The position numbers were made by a program, and so were the translations under genes. Below the pieces are notes generated by a model that did not search any database, was not told the DNA's origin, and worked only from the letters and a program-made list of their open reading frames with translations. DNA of 64,000 nucleotides from Paenibacillus peoriae KCTC 3763. GTDB lineage: Bacteria; Bacillota; Bacilli; Paenibacillales; Paenibacillaceae. The DNA is taken from positions 558,001 through 622,000 of the forward strand of contig NZ_AGFX01000041.1 in assembly GCF_000236805.1 (NCBI RefSeq), given 5' to 3'. This document shows, piece by piece, positions 8,343 through 17,268 of the stretch (its first letter is position 1; every line of letters begins with the position of its first letter).

Positions 8343-9435
8343 GCCAACGCTCCTCCTCCAGCACTTCACCCAATACAGACAGCAGTATGCCGTTGGCTTC
8401 CGCATCCTTGACCGCAATCCGAAAATGGCTTGTCGTCAGCCCCGGATACATGGCACAGCTACGGATAAGAATCCCGCGCTGTCCAAGCGCCTGCTGTATA
8501 GCCGATGCACTCCACGTTCCCGGTGCCCTTGCCAGTATATAATTTGCTTCGCCGGGAATGACACCGCAGCCCCATTCCGCCAACGTGGTCAGCAGACGAC
8601 CACGTTCGATTGCAATCAGCTCCTGGGTACGCCGCTCGTAGGCCTCCCCGCTTCGCAGACACGCCTCCCCAGCCAGCAATGCCAATCCGTTCACACTCCA
8701 GGTCACCTGCTTGGCCGTCATTCGCCGGATATAGTCTGGATGAGCAATCGCATAGCCCAGGCGCAAACCAGGAATGGCATAAAATTTAGTCATCGACCGG
8801 ATCAAAATCACATGAGGATACTGATCCAGTACAGGCAGCAGTGAAACCCTCTGCTCCAGTGGGATAAAATCAATGAAGGCTTCGTCCACCACCAGCACGG
8901 TGTCCGTTTGGCCAGCCGCCTCTGCCAGCGCGCGCAGCTCCTGCTCGCCGTACTGTACACCGTTTGGGTTATTCGGCTGTCCCAAAAACAGAACGTCCAC
9001 CTGCTCCATGAGCTGGAGTATGTCCTCCACATCCGCCTTCCATTGCAGGGAAGCCTTGCCGTACACATGGCTAACCTCGGCCCCGAATTTGCCCGCCAGC
9101 TCTGCATATTCCGAAAAGCATGGCTCTACCGTGCCCACACGTTTGGGAGCCAGTCCCAATAGCAATAACGCCATGCTTTCAGCCGCGCCGTTTCCGATAC
9201 TCAGCGACTCAGGTGGAACTTGCAGTCGCCGTGCCAGCATATTTTTAAAATTCCGGTGCCCTGGGTCTGGATAGCGAATCACAGTATCCAACGTACTTTG
9301 CAGCACCTCCAGCACCTCGGGCGGCGGTCCGAGCGGATTAATATTGGCGCTAAAATCTACAAAGTCCGCAGCAGTTCCGCCAAATGTCGCCGCAGCCGTC
9401 TCCCTGTCTCCACCATGACCGTAAACCTCTATCAT
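8332..9435 (-). CDS. cobD: threonine-phosphate decarboxylase
   Basis: This PLP enzyme makes (R)-1-amino-2-propanol phosphate from L-threonine phosphate for CbiB. It is a 367-aa fold-type I aminotransferase relative. DFSANINPLGPP at the N terminus, LGQPNNPNGVQYG, VVDEAFIDF and the PLP-lysine motif RSMTKFYAIPGLRLGY are visible. The start ATG at 9435 has GGAAAGGATG upstream. It is the first gene of a second cobalamin unit with cbiB and the phosphatase. The B12-box elements seen before btuF do not occur in front of it. Confidence 0.92.
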   Translation of the reverse strand: MIEVYGHGGDRETAAATFGGTAADFVDFSANINPLGPPPEVLEVLQSTLDTVIRYPDPGHRNFKNMLARRLQVPPESLSIGNGAAESMALLLLGLAPKRVGTVEPCFSEYAELAGKFGAEVSHVYGKASLQWKADVEDILQLMEQVDVLFLGQPNNPNGVQYGEQELRALAEAAGQTDTVLVVDEAFIDFIPLEQRVSLLPVLDQYPHVILIRSMTKFYAIPGLRLGYAIAHPDYIRRMTAKQVTWSVNGLALLAGEACLRSGEAYERRTQELIAIERGRLLTTLAEWGCGVIPGEANYILARAPGTWSASAIQQALGQRGILIRSCAMYPGLTTSHFRIAVKDAEANGILLSVLGEVLEEERWRDN

Positions 9436-9596
9436 TGCCTATCATCCTTTCCAGCCGTTCCTGATCATTTAGCTCCATTATGGGGCTGTTTTTTGCGTCC
9501 CGTCAATGCATATGAGCTTTTGTACATCGCTCACTTGGGTTACAATAGAAGAAGGCACACATAAAATACACAGTTTGTATATACGGAGGAATGGAC

Positions 9597-10598
9597 ATGC
9601 TGTTCATCGACAACCAGGGCATACACGATCCAGCCATTAATCTTGCCATTGAGGAGTATGCGCTTAAGCATCTACCGCTGGACGACAGCTATCTGTTGTT
9701 TTACATTAATCAGCCTTCTATTATTATAGGCAAGCATCAAAATACCATTGAAGAAATCAACGCCGAGTTTGTCAGAGACAATCATATTCAGGTCGTTCGT
9801 CGTCTGTCGGGCGGCGGAGCTGTCTATCATGACCTCGGTAATTTAAATTTCAGCTTCATTACCAAGGATAACGGGGAGTCCTTTCATAATTTCCTCAAAT
9901 TTACGCAGCCTGTCACTGATGCCCTGCGCCAAATGGGTGTGGAAGCCGAAATGACCGGACGCAACGATCTTCAAGTCGGTGAACGCAAAATTTCAGGAAA
10001 CGCCCAGTTTGCCACACGCGGACGCATGTTCAGCCACGGCACATTGATGTTTAACCTGAATCTGGACAATGTGGCTGCATCCCTGAATGTCAACCCTGAA
10101 AAATTTAAATCCAAAAGCACCAAATCCGTCCGCAGCCGCGTTGCTAATATCAGTGAGCTGATGGATCGTGAGATGACTATAGAGCAATTTCGTGCGGAAT
10201 TGCTGCGCTTCATATTCGGTGCAGAGCTGGATCAGGTACCCCAATATAAGCTCACCGATGCCGATTGGGCCAAAATTCATGAAATTTCCAAAGAGCGCTA
10301 TCAATCCTGGGACTGGAACTACGGTCAATCCCCGGAGAGCAATATCAAGCATACCCGTAAATTCCCGGTCGGTATTATTGATATCCGCATGGACCTTAAG
10401 GAAGGCCATATCCGTGACATTAAAATCTATGGCGATTTCTTCGGTGTGGGCGACGTCGCTGATATTGAAAATACCCTGCGTGGCAAGCGCTATGATGAAG
10501 GCGAGGTTCGTCAAGCCTTGTCCTCTCTCGATTTAAAGCATTATTTCGGTAATATTGAGCTGGACGATTTTGTGGGACTTGTATTTTTGGAAGACTAA
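9597..10598 (+). CDS. lplA: lipoate--protein ligase
   Basis: This enzyme activates free lipoate with ATP and transfers it to lipoyl domains of 2-oxoacid dehydrogenases and GcvH. The N-terminal catalytic domain shows DPAINLAIEEYAL, the lipoyl-binding loop RRLSGGGAVYHDLGNLNFSF (about residues 70-89) and the conserved KSTKSVRSRV, followed by a C-terminal accessory domain. Two ATGs lie close together. The one at 9597 is 6 bases beyond GGAGGA, whereas 9591 overlaps it, so 9597 is preferred (333 aa). It is divergent from cobD and ends at a clear terminator. Confidence 0.92.
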   Translation: MLFIDNQGIHDPAINLAIEEYALKHLPLDDSYLLFYINQPSIIIGKHQNTIEEINAEFVRDNHIQVVRRLSGGGAVYHDLGNLNFSFITKDNGESFHNFLKFTQPVTDALRQMGVEAEMTGRNDLQVGERKISGNAQFATRGRMFSHGTLMFNLNLDNVAASLNVNPEKFKSKSTKSVRSRVANISELMDREMTIEQFRAELLRFIFGAELDQVPQYKLTDADWAKIHEISKERYQSWDWNYGQSPESNIKHTRKFPVGIIDIRMDLKEGHIRDIKIYGDFFGVGDVADIENTLRGKRYDEGEVRQALSSLDLKHYFGNIELDDFVGLVFLED

Positions 10599-10642
10599 TA
10601 GTTACTTTTTCCCAGGGTTTCAAGCCAATACTTCAGTAGTTA

Positions 10643-10679
10643 TAAGGGGACAGGCTCTTATAGGAGTCGTCCCCTTTTC
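10643..10679 (+). terminator. intrinsic terminator after lplA
   Basis: AAGGGGAC and GTCCCCTT form the stem around a loop, followed by a T-rich tail (TTTTCTTTG). Confidence 0.8.
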
Positions 10680-10760
10680 TTTGTGATATTGTCATTTTGA
10701 ATATTATGAGATACAATTTGAGCATTGCCCCATGATAGAGATAAAGGAGAGAAGACAGAT

Positions 10761-11561
10761 ATGTATAAATTAATTGCTATTGATATTGATGATACACTTA
10801 TTAATGACCAGAAAGAAGTTACTCCGGCGACACAACAGGCCCTGGAAGCTGCTGTAGCTAAAGGTGTTGTAGTTACGCTCGCCACTGGACGAGCTTACGC
10901 CTCCGCACATAAAATTGCCCGCCAAACCGGATTGAACGTGCCGATTATTACGTATCAGGGAGCTTTGGTTAAAAACCTGTTGGACGAAAACGTGCTGTAT
11001 GAGCGTTATGTTCCACTCGTAGCTGCACGCCGCCTGTATGAATTCTGCCTGGAACGCAATTTGCATTTGCAAACCTATATAGATGACAAGCTGTACACAC
11101 GTGAAGATAATCAGAAAATCAAGGATTATACCGCGCTGAACAATACGGAATATTTTGTGGAGCCTGTATTCAGTAAAGTTATAGAGCAACCGGCTCCTAA
11201 ATTGCTGATCATTGACGAGCCGGAAGTGTTGGATGAACTAATTCCCGAGCTGCGCGAGCTGCTGGGCAGTGAAGTGCATATTACGAAATCCAAGCCTCAT
11301 TTTCTGGAAATCATGCATCATGAAGGCACCAAGGGCCACGCTCTCGCCTTCCTTGCAAACCATTTTGGCTGTGATCTGTCGGAAACGATTGCTATCGGCG
11401 ACTCATGGAACGACCATGAAATGCTTGAATGTGCCGGTCTCGGCATAGCTATGGAGAACGCTATTCCTGAATTAAAGAAGCTGGCTGATTACATCACCAC
11501 CAGCAATAACGAAGACGGCGTCAAGCATGCCATCGACAAATTCGTACTGAATGTAGAATGA
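10761..11561 (+). CDS. Cof-type HAD-superfamily phosphatase
   Basis: This is a cytosolic sugar- or nucleotide-phosphate phosphatase of the Cof/YidA type. Motif I IDIDDTLIN lies at residues 6-14, motif II is TLATGRAY, a C2 cap follows, and motif IV IGDSWNDHEML lies near residue 214. The open frame starts earlier, but the ATG at 10761 begins right at the HAD fold with GGAGAGAAG upstream (266 aa). Substrate is unknown. Monocistronic between two terminators. Confidence 0.9.
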   Translation: MYKLIAIDIDDTLINDQKEVTPATQQALEAAVAKGVVVTLATGRAYASAHKIARQTGLNVPIITYQGALVKNLLDENVLYERYVPLVAARRLYEFCLERNLHLQTYIDDKLYTREDNQKIKDYTALNNTEYFVEPVFSKVIEQPAPKLLIIDEPEVLDELIPELRELLGSEVHITKSKPHFLEIMHHEGTKGHALAFLANHFGCDLSETIAIGDSWNDHEMLECAGLGIAMENAIPELKKLADYITTSNNEDGVKHAIDKFVLNVE

Positions 11562-11571
11562 TATTAAGCTG

Positions 11572-11633
11572 AAAACCTCCAAGCGCCGCATGGGACTGAT
11601 TCCATGAACATGCGGCAGCTTTGGAGGTTTTTG
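11572..11633 (+). terminator. intrinsic terminator after the HAD gene
   Basis: AAAACCTCCAA pairs with TTGGAGGTTTT, with a further GCCGCATG/CATGCGGC stem inside, followed by TTTTTG. The outer stem is symmetrical and could also stop the convergent EamA gene. Confidence 0.85.
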
Positions 11634-11679
11634 TGTTTGTGTCTATAATACGATGCCTAAATGTAAATGACTTATATTT

Positions 11680-12591
11680 TCAGGGAGCCGTACGCAGCTT
11701 TCGTCTGTTCACGAGACGGATGATTCCATTATTCATGCACATCAACCCGATCACAATGAGCAGCACCCCTGCCAGCATCCACCAGCTTACATGCTCTCCA
11801 TATAAAAAGGCACCCAGGCCTACAGCAATCGGTGGTGAAATATAGAGCCATGTCGTCGGAAACAGTGGATTCGTACGCTCCATGAGCCAGTAGAACAGTG
11901 TATGTGCAATCATCGAACCAAACAGGATCAGATAAAATAACGACCCCATGGCAGGAAGGTACTGCCATCCCTCAGAACTCCACGGTTCCGTGATCGCTGA
12001 CAGTACCAGCAGCATCCATCCTCCATGAATCATTTGCGCCGCATTCAGGGCAATCGGGTTCGTATCACGAAACGCATCCATGACTCGCTTGGAATAGAGA
12101 GCTCCCCCCGAATAACACAGCTCCCCCAGCAAAATGATAAGGCATCCTGCCAGCCACAGGCCGCTGATTTGAACCGCCAATCCGGGCAATACCACCAGCA
12201 CGACCCCGAGAAAGCTGATCATGCAGCCAATGACCGTGATCCGTGACGTTTTTTGCCGTAGCAGCATCGATTGCATAACCACGATCATCATCGGTCCGGT
12301 AGCTGACAAAATGGCTCCGATCCCTGAGCTGACATATTGCTCTGCCCAATACAAGGCCGAAAAGGTACCGAAGGTCGTTCCTGCTCCAATCCATACCATT
12401 TCCTTACGCCATAATAACGACCACCGAACCTTTCCGGTCAGCCTCATCGCAATAAACAAGATCGCTCCTGCCGCGAAAAAACGAATACCTGCCGATAAAA
12501 ACGGTGGAAGACCGGCTTCCACTCCCACTTTTATAGCCAAAAATGTTGTGCCAAAAATAAGACACATGACTGTAAAGGCGATACCAATCAT
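11680..12591 (-). CDS. EamA (DMT-superfamily) transporter
   Basis: This 303-aa protein has about ten hydrophobic helices in the two-repeat EamA arrangement. It begins with FTVMCLIFGTTFLAIKVGVEAG and has a second repeat around YSKRVMDAF. It is probably a metabolite or amino-acid-type exporter, but the substrate cannot be read from sequence. It is transcribed divergently from the MocR regulator at 12724, with only about 130 bases between them, the classic arrangement of a MocR protein with its target. ATG at 12591 has GGGAAG upstream. Confidence 0.88.
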   Translation of the reverse strand: MIGIAFTVMCLIFGTTFLAIKVGVEAGLPPFLSAGIRFFAAGAILFIAMRLTGKVRWSLLWRKEMVWIGAGTTFGTFSALYWAEQYVSSGIGAILSATGPMMIVVMQSMLLRQKTSRITVIGCMISFLGVVLVVLPGLAVQISGLWLAGCLIILLGELCYSGGALYSKRVMDAFRDTNPIALNAAQMIHGGWMLLVLSAITEPWSSEGWQYLPAMGSLFYLILFGSMIAHTLFYWLMERTNPLFPTTWLYISPPIAVGLGAFLYGEHVSWWMLAGVLLIVIGLMCMNNGIIRLVNRRKLRTAP

Positions 12592-12666
12592 GACACTTCC
12601 CTCTCCCTTCTGTTACTCACAAGCATACAAGGAGACAGACAGAACAGATGTGTACCCACAGAACAG

Positions 12667-12695
12667 TTGTATGCGACATTGAAGTGATGTATAGT
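12667..12695 (+). promoter_or_regulatory. candidate sigma-A promoter of the MocR gene
   Basis: TTGTAT at 12667 and TATAGT at 12690 are separated by 17 bases, about 28 bases upstream of the gene start. This interval also contains the divergent EamA promoter region. Confidence 0.5.
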
Positions 12696-12723
12696 ACAAT
12701 ACACACAAAGGAGCGTGGACAGC

Positions 12724-14235
12724 ATGGGCAAGAACAACAGCGAATTACTGTTTTCAACAGAACACGTTTCGACCGATCAGTCCTTAAAGCTGTATGAGCA
12801 GATCATTCATTACGTAATTGTGCGGATTGATCGCGGGGACTGGCCAGCAGACGTTAAATTGCCTTCTGTACGAAGCTTGGCTCAGGAATTGGGGGTGCAT
12901 CGGTTAACCGTCTTCCGGGCATATCAGGAGTTAAAGCAGCAGGGGCGTATCTATGTAAAGGATAAATCAGGGTATTACGCTCATGCTTCCCATGCAACCG
13001 GACTAAAAAAGTTTGCTGCCTACTCTGATCGTTCATCCATAAAACGAAGCTTGCATTCGGAATCTGCCCACGCGGCTGACGATCCGTCTGTTTCCGCCTG
13101 GAGGGGGATGGATGGACTTACCCGTGTTCAGACCGTCAACGCCGATTTCCAATTCTCCAAAGCGCTAATAGACCCATCTCTCCTGCCCAACCGCTATTGG
13201 GGAGAATTAATGGCGCAGGTTTTTGAAAAGCATCCGAAGGTGGCGGCTACCTATTCTTCTGTACAAGGGGATGCTGAGCTTCGTGCTGCCATGGCCCAGC
13301 ATTTTAGCGCGGCTAAGCATTTTGCTGTATCAACGGACGAAGTGCTGATTACCTCCGGCGCACAACAAGCCATTGATTTGATTTCCCGATCTCTGATCCG
13401 TACGGGGGACCGTGTATTAATCGAACGTCCTGCCTATGGCCCTGCCATGGAAATATTCTGTAGACAAGGCGCGCGGCTGACGATGACGGATATTCGACCG
13501 GAAGGCTATGATATGGACCAGATTGAATGGTGCATGAAAACAGAAAAACCGCGTCTCTTTTATATGAATCCGACATTCCACAATCCGACCGGTTTTACGG
13601 TACCCGATGAGCAGCGCAAACAGCTGCCCGAACTGGCCGAGCGCTACGGCTGCCTCATTGTCGAGGATGACAGCACCTATGACATCAGCTTTGGGCAAAA
13701 GCCGCCTTCTCCAATTTTCGCCTATGATATCTCGGGAAGCGTCGTCTACATTCGCAGCTACAGCAAATATGTCGCACCCGGTCTGCGAATCGCAGCCGTG
13801 ACTTGTCGGCGTCAGCTCATGCATAGCCTGCTAAGCGTCAAAGCGTTGGTGGACAATGGATCGCCACTGCTGAATCAAAAGCTTTTTTTACAATACTTTC
13901 AATCTCCACGTATGCATCAGCATATTAAAAAGCTATGTATTGCGCTCCAGATTCGTAAGGAAACGATGGAAGACTGTCTCCGCGATTCCGGCTGGACATG
14001 GACCAGTCCATCAGGAGGACTCAACCTGTGGCTCCAGCTGCCGTCTGAGTTGAAACCCAATGAACTGCTTGCCAAAAGCATACAAGAGTCCATATCCTTT
14101 GTACCGGGTGCCGTATTTGATCCCATAGGCGCAGAGGGTAAAACGCATGTGCGGCTGTCCTATTCATATGCCAACGAGCTGCAAATCAAGGAAGGCATCT
14201 CTACGCTCCTGCGCATCAGCCGGTCCATGATGTAA
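12724..14235 (+). CDS. MocR-family regulator (GntR winged helix fused to aminotransferase domain)
   Basis: This is a PLP-binding transcription factor. The N-terminal GntR winged helix (about residues 12-80; LPSVRSLAQELGVHRLTVFRAYQEL) is joined by a linker to a fold-type I aminotransferase domain. FHNPTGFTVP, VEDDSTYDISF and the PLP-lysine motif RSYSKYVAPGLRIA are intact. The GTG at 12715 is in frame but too close to AAAGGAG. The ATG at 12724 is 10 bases after it (503 aa). Close relatives include PdxR and GabR. The divergent EamA gene is its probable target and the effector is unknown. Confidence 0.9.
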   Translation: MGKNNSELLFSTEHVSTDQSLKLYEQIIHYVIVRIDRGDWPADVKLPSVRSLAQELGVHRLTVFRAYQELKQQGRIYVKDKSGYYAHASHATGLKKFAAYSDRSSIKRSLHSESAHAADDPSVSAWRGMDGLTRVQTVNADFQFSKALIDPSLLPNRYWGELMAQVFEKHPKVAATYSSVQGDAELRAAMAQHFSAAKHFAVSTDEVLITSGAQQAIDLISRSLIRTGDRVLIERPAYGPAMEIFCRQGARLTMTDIRPEGYDMDQIEWCMKTEKPRLFYMNPTFHNPTGFTVPDEQRKQLPELAERYGCLIVEDDSTYDISFGQKPPSPIFAYDISGSVVYIRSYSKYVAPGLRIAAVTCRRQLMHSLLSVKALVDNGSPLLNQKLFLQYFQSPRMHQHIKKLCIALQIRKETMEDCLRDSGWTWTSPSGGLNLWLQLPSELKPNELLAKSIQESISFVPGAVFDPIGAEGKTHVRLSYSYANELQIKEGISTLLRISRSMM

Positions 14236-14243
14236 CAACATCG

Positions 14244-15014
14244 CTATTCTAACAGCAGGCTCATGCCGGTCTGTGCCAAGCGAATCCCTTCCAGAAGCCC
14301 ATAATTGCGTGTGATATCCACATCATGGGACATATGTGTGAATACCGTACGATCAGGCTCAAGCCTTCCTACGAGCTCCTGAGCCTCCAGCATGTCATAT
14401 ACCGAGCGGCTCGAATACTCTGCCTCCTCATGATAAAAGCTCGTTCCCAGCACGAGCAAATCCAGATTATGCAAGGGCAGGATTTCCGCCTCATTTAGTC
14501 CAATCGAATCCGAACAATAGGCCCACGAGAAGCCGTTCTTTTCCAATCGATAAGCGTAAGCGTATCCGTTCTTGCCGTGATTCACACGCCAGCCTCGGAT
14601 ATTCCACCCGGCAAGCTGGGCTCCCTGATCGACAGGGATGAGATCCAGATGTCCAGATAGCCAGGAAAATTGACGCAGAATCGTGTCAATCACCTCTTGT
14701 GGAGCGTACAAGCGGCCTCTATTGCCAGTCCAGCGACAGGCATCCGCCCACTCCGGCAATCCTCCAATATGATCAAAATGTGCATGTGTAACGAGGATCG
14801 TACGGATGAAGCGGAGACCCCGCAATTCTAGCTGTCTGCGCCAGTCTGGACCACAATCAATCATAAAGTCCTCCGTATCACTTTCGATCAGCACAGACGA
14901 TCTCAGCCTTGCATTCGCCCCTGTCGAGCGGGCCTCTGTGCATACGGAACAATCACAATATACACGCGGAACACCCATCGCATCCCCCGTGCCAAGAAAA
15001 ATAAGCCGATTCAT
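14244..15014 (-). CDS. MBL-fold metallo-hydrolase, PhnP-like
   Basis: This 256-aa metallo-beta-lactamase-fold hydrolase begins LIFLGTGDAMGVPRVYC. It carries the two-metal motif THAHFDHIGGL, a late Asp in YCSDS and a His in FTHMSHD. The Cys pair in CDCSVC near residues 20-25 resembles the structural zinc site of PhnP cyclic phosphodiesterases. There are no phn genes nearby, so the substrate is open. It converges on the MocR gene with 8 bases between stops. Confidence 0.85.
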   Translation of the reverse strand: MNRLIFLGTGDAMGVPRVYCDCSVCTEARSTGANARLRSSVLIESDTEDFMIDCGPDWRRQLELRGLRFIRTILVTHAHFDHIGGLPEWADACRWTGNRGRLYAPQEVIDTILRQFSWLSGHLDLIPVDQGAQLAGWNIRGWRVNHGKNGYAYAYRLEKNGFSWAYCSDSIGLNEAEILPLHNLDLLVLGTSFYHEEAEYSSRSVYDMLEAQELVGRLEPDRTVFTHMSHDVDITRNYGLLEGIRLAQTGMSLLLE

Positions 15015-15178
15015 GAATTTAACTCCTATCTATCTGAATGGTTATATTACTATTATAGCGAACACACCGATTCTGCGTAAATCGTCTGCGTAGATCCTCC
15101 CATCTCCAACGCCAAAAGGAGCATGCCCCAAGCCGTGAAAACAGCTCGGACATCCCCTCTTGCGTGATTTCTATCCTT

Positions 15179-16240
15179 TTAAATTACTATAGGCATTGGA
15201 TCTTTCTTCAGGCGATTTTCCACCATCCAGCTCGACTGGTCATTATACAGATAGGCCCGATGTACCAGCACTCGCACCTGCTGACCGGGCTCCAGTGTAG
15301 ACTTTTCCAGCGAACGGTACGTCATAAGCCGTTGATCTCCGACCTGCACTTCAACCATCCATTCACTTCCCCGAAAATGCAAATGCTTCACGATGCCTTC
15401 TTCGGTCGCTGACAGAAGCGCAAACTCTTCACTAGGCCCAACATCAATATATTCCGGCCGGATCAAGGCGCGCACTCCTGCTCCAGCGGCTTCCTCGAAG
15501 CCTTTAAGACTGGATGCCTGTTCGATCACTGTCGATTCACCAATAAAAGAAGCAACGAACGGCGTACCCGGTTTTTTATAAATATCCCAAGGCGTTCCCT
15601 TCTGCTCCAGTCGCCCTTGATTAATGACCATAATTTCATCCGCTACCTCAATCGCCTCATCCTGATCATGAGTGACGAAAATGGAGGTAATGCCCACCCG
15701 TTCAATCAACTCGCGCAGCCAGCTACGCAGCTCCTGACGAATCTTGGCGTCAATGGCTGCAAAAGGCTCATCCAGCAGCAGCAATTGAGGCTCCGGCGCC
15801 AAAGCACGCGCAAAAGCAACCCGCTGCCGCTGCCCGCCTGACAACTGGTGCGGATAACGATGCTCGAAGCCTTTGAGCCCGGTCAGCTCGACCAGCTCTG
15901 TGACTCGCTCCTTGATATGGGTTTCGGAGCTTTTTTTCACTTTTAGACCAAAGGCAATGTTGTCATACACGCTCATGTGCTTAAACAAAGCATAGTTTTG
16001 AAAGACAAAGCCGATTCCGCGCTCCTGCGGGGCCAGATCGTTCACTCTTTTTCCGTGAAAATGAATCTCTCCGGCATCTGGCTGCTCCAGCCCCGCCAAA
16101 ATGCGTAGAATGGAGGTTTTACCGCCACCACTCGGACCGAGTAAACCAATTAAATGACCTGTCTGGATATCAAAAGATACGTCCTTTACCGCATGAAAAT
16201 TGCCGAAATGCTTGTTTAATCCCCTTACCTCCACATGCAT
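15179..16240 (-). CDS. sulfate/thiosulfate-type ABC transporter ATP-binding protein (orphan)
   Basis: This CysA-like ATPase has Walker A GPSGGGKT (residues 34-41, with Gly where Ser is more usual), Q-loop FVFQNYALFKHM, signature LSGGQRQRV, Walker B LLLLDEPFAAID and H-loop FVTHDQDEA. A C-terminal TOBE-like domain of about 110 aa follows. N-terminal wording (VRGLNKHFGNFHAVKDVSFDI) is that of CysA. No permease or binding-protein gene is adjacent, so it probably serves a transporter encoded elsewhere. 353 aa is normal for CysA. Confidence 0.85.
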   Translation of the reverse strand: MHVEVRGLNKHFGNFHAVKDVSFDIQTGHLIGLLGPSGGGKTSILRILAGLEQPDAGEIHFHGKRVNDLAPQERGIGFVFQNYALFKHMSVYDNIAFGLKVKKSSETHIKERVTELVELTGLKGFEHRYPHQLSGGQRQRVAFARALAPEPQLLLLDEPFAAIDAKIRQELRSWLRELIERVGITSIFVTHDQDEAIEVADEIMVINQGRLEQKGTPWDIYKKPGTPFVASFIGESTVIEQASSLKGFEEAAGAGVRALIRPEYIDVGPSEEFALLSATEEGIVKHLHFRGSEWMVEVQVGDQRLMTYRSLEKSTLEPGQQVRVLVHRAYLYNDQSSWMVENRLKKDPMPIVI

Positions 16241-16398
16241 ATCCGTACACTTCCTTTCCGCTTCTGAACCTGTTTTAGGAACAGCAGCAGCTTTGCTATT
16301 CGCAAAGCGCGTACCTCATTTGAATTCATTTGATTATTCCAATGTATATACTATGTTTTTCTTATGTGATACTTTATCAAAGGAAAGCTTTTGTCGTC

Positions 16399-16515
16399 AA
16401 CTCTATATTCATCCATGAAGGGCGTTTGCTGCTAGGGCGGTGGCGAGGAATTTATTTTTGTGAATTCGATGGACCACGCAGGCGACAGTATTATGTAAAA
16501 ATCATGGAGGGCTGA
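16399..16515 (+). pseudogene. 3' remnant of a YjbQ/UPF0047-family gene
   Basis: An open frame ends with [20 protein letters not shown] followed by [14 protein letters not shown] before its stop. This is recognisably the C-terminal signature of YjbQ (secondary thiamine-phosphate synthase family), whose members end LGTWQGIyLcEFDGPRxRxvyV. Only about 38 family residues remain. The upstream part of the frame (from 16330) is AT-rich and unlike the family, and no ribosome binding site fits. I read it as the tail of a gene whose first 90 or so residues were deleted. Confidence 0.7.
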
Positions 16516-16527
16516 CGAGCACAAAAA

Positions 16528-16566
16528 AGACGATGATATTCTCCTCCTGGATCTATCATCGTCTGT
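16528..16566 (-). terminator. intrinsic terminator of the YigZ-TetR unit
   Basis: On the minus strand AGACGATGATA and TATCATCGTCT form an eleven-pair stem and are followed by TTTTTT, directly downstream of the small coupled ORF behind the TetR gene. Confidence 0.85.
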
Positions 16567-16685
16567 TAAATTCTTAGCCGCTTTCGCAAAGTAACGTAAT
16601 GATTAGTCACCGTCTTGAAGCACGTATACCCAAATAAGCGCCCTACAAGTACATAGCCAAGGCATGTGATTGCAGGTGCGCTCAT
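16566..16685 (-). CDS. possible 39-aa small protein coupled to TetR
   Basis: This short frame starts with an ATG that overlaps the TetR stop (ATGA). It ends in TAA right at the terminator stem. It encodes a 39-residue peptide with a hydrophobic/Gly stretch (ITCLGYVLVGRLFGY) and a basic tail (LRKRLRI). Overlap and position suggest translational coupling, but no family is recognised and the frame could be chance. Confidence 0.35.
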   Translation of the reverse strand: MSAPAITCLGYVLVGRLFGYTCFKTVTNHYVTLRKRLRI

Positions 16686-17263
16686 AGGTTTCTGCACAAT
16701 AACTTTACATGTGATAAAGCAGCGGGTCTGATCTCTTCAAAGGTTAGACCATCCTGGATATAAAATGACACAAAGCCGTGCATGGATAAAAACAGGCTTT
16801 TCGGTACCCATGAGCACTCTGCCTCCGAATGCCCCTGGTCATTCAATTCCTGACGGATCATGGACGCAAACAATTCCACACAACGATTTTGCTCTGTGCG
16901 ACAATATGCAAGCAATTCTTCATCGTGCATCATAAACATAATTTCGTACTGATAAGGATTTTCCAAGCCAAAACGGATGAATTCCAGCATCAAGTACTCC
17001 AGTCTGCTCAAGCCGCCCTCAGGCGTACCTGTTGCTGATTGCAGCAAAATTCCGCGCAATGTATTAAAATCCTCAATTACAATAGCGTAGAACAGTTCAG
17101 CCTTCTCTTTAAAATGATAATATAACGAACCATGACTGTAACCCAGATGCTGGCCAATGCTGCGCATTGAAATCGCACGGTAGCCCTTGGTAATAAACAA
17201 GTGCCTGGCCGCTTCCAGAATCCGCCCTCTTGACAACTCCTGTTCCACTGCTCTTCTAGCCAT
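16682..17263 (-). CDS. TetR/AcrR-family transcriptional regulator
   Basis: This 193-aa regulator has an N-terminal TetR helix-turn-helix (residues 10-57; ILEAARHLFITKGYRAISMRS, then GYSHGSLYYHFKEKAELFYAI). A helical ligand domain with no recognisable specificity follows. The ATG has AAGGGGAAT upstream and lies 5 bases after the YigZ stop, so the two are cotranscribed. No transporter or enzyme is next to it, so the target is unknown. Confidence 0.88.
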   Translation of the reverse strand: MARRAVEQELSRGRILEAARHLFITKGYRAISMRSIGQHLGYSHGSLYYHFKEKAELFYAIVIEDFNTLRGILLQSATGTPEGGLSRLEYLMLEFIRFGLENPYQYEIMFMMHDEELLAYCRTEQNRCVELFASMIRQELNDQGHSEAECSWVPKSLFLSMHGFVSFYIQDGLTFEEIRPAALSHVKLLCRNL

Positions 17264-17268
17264 ATTAT

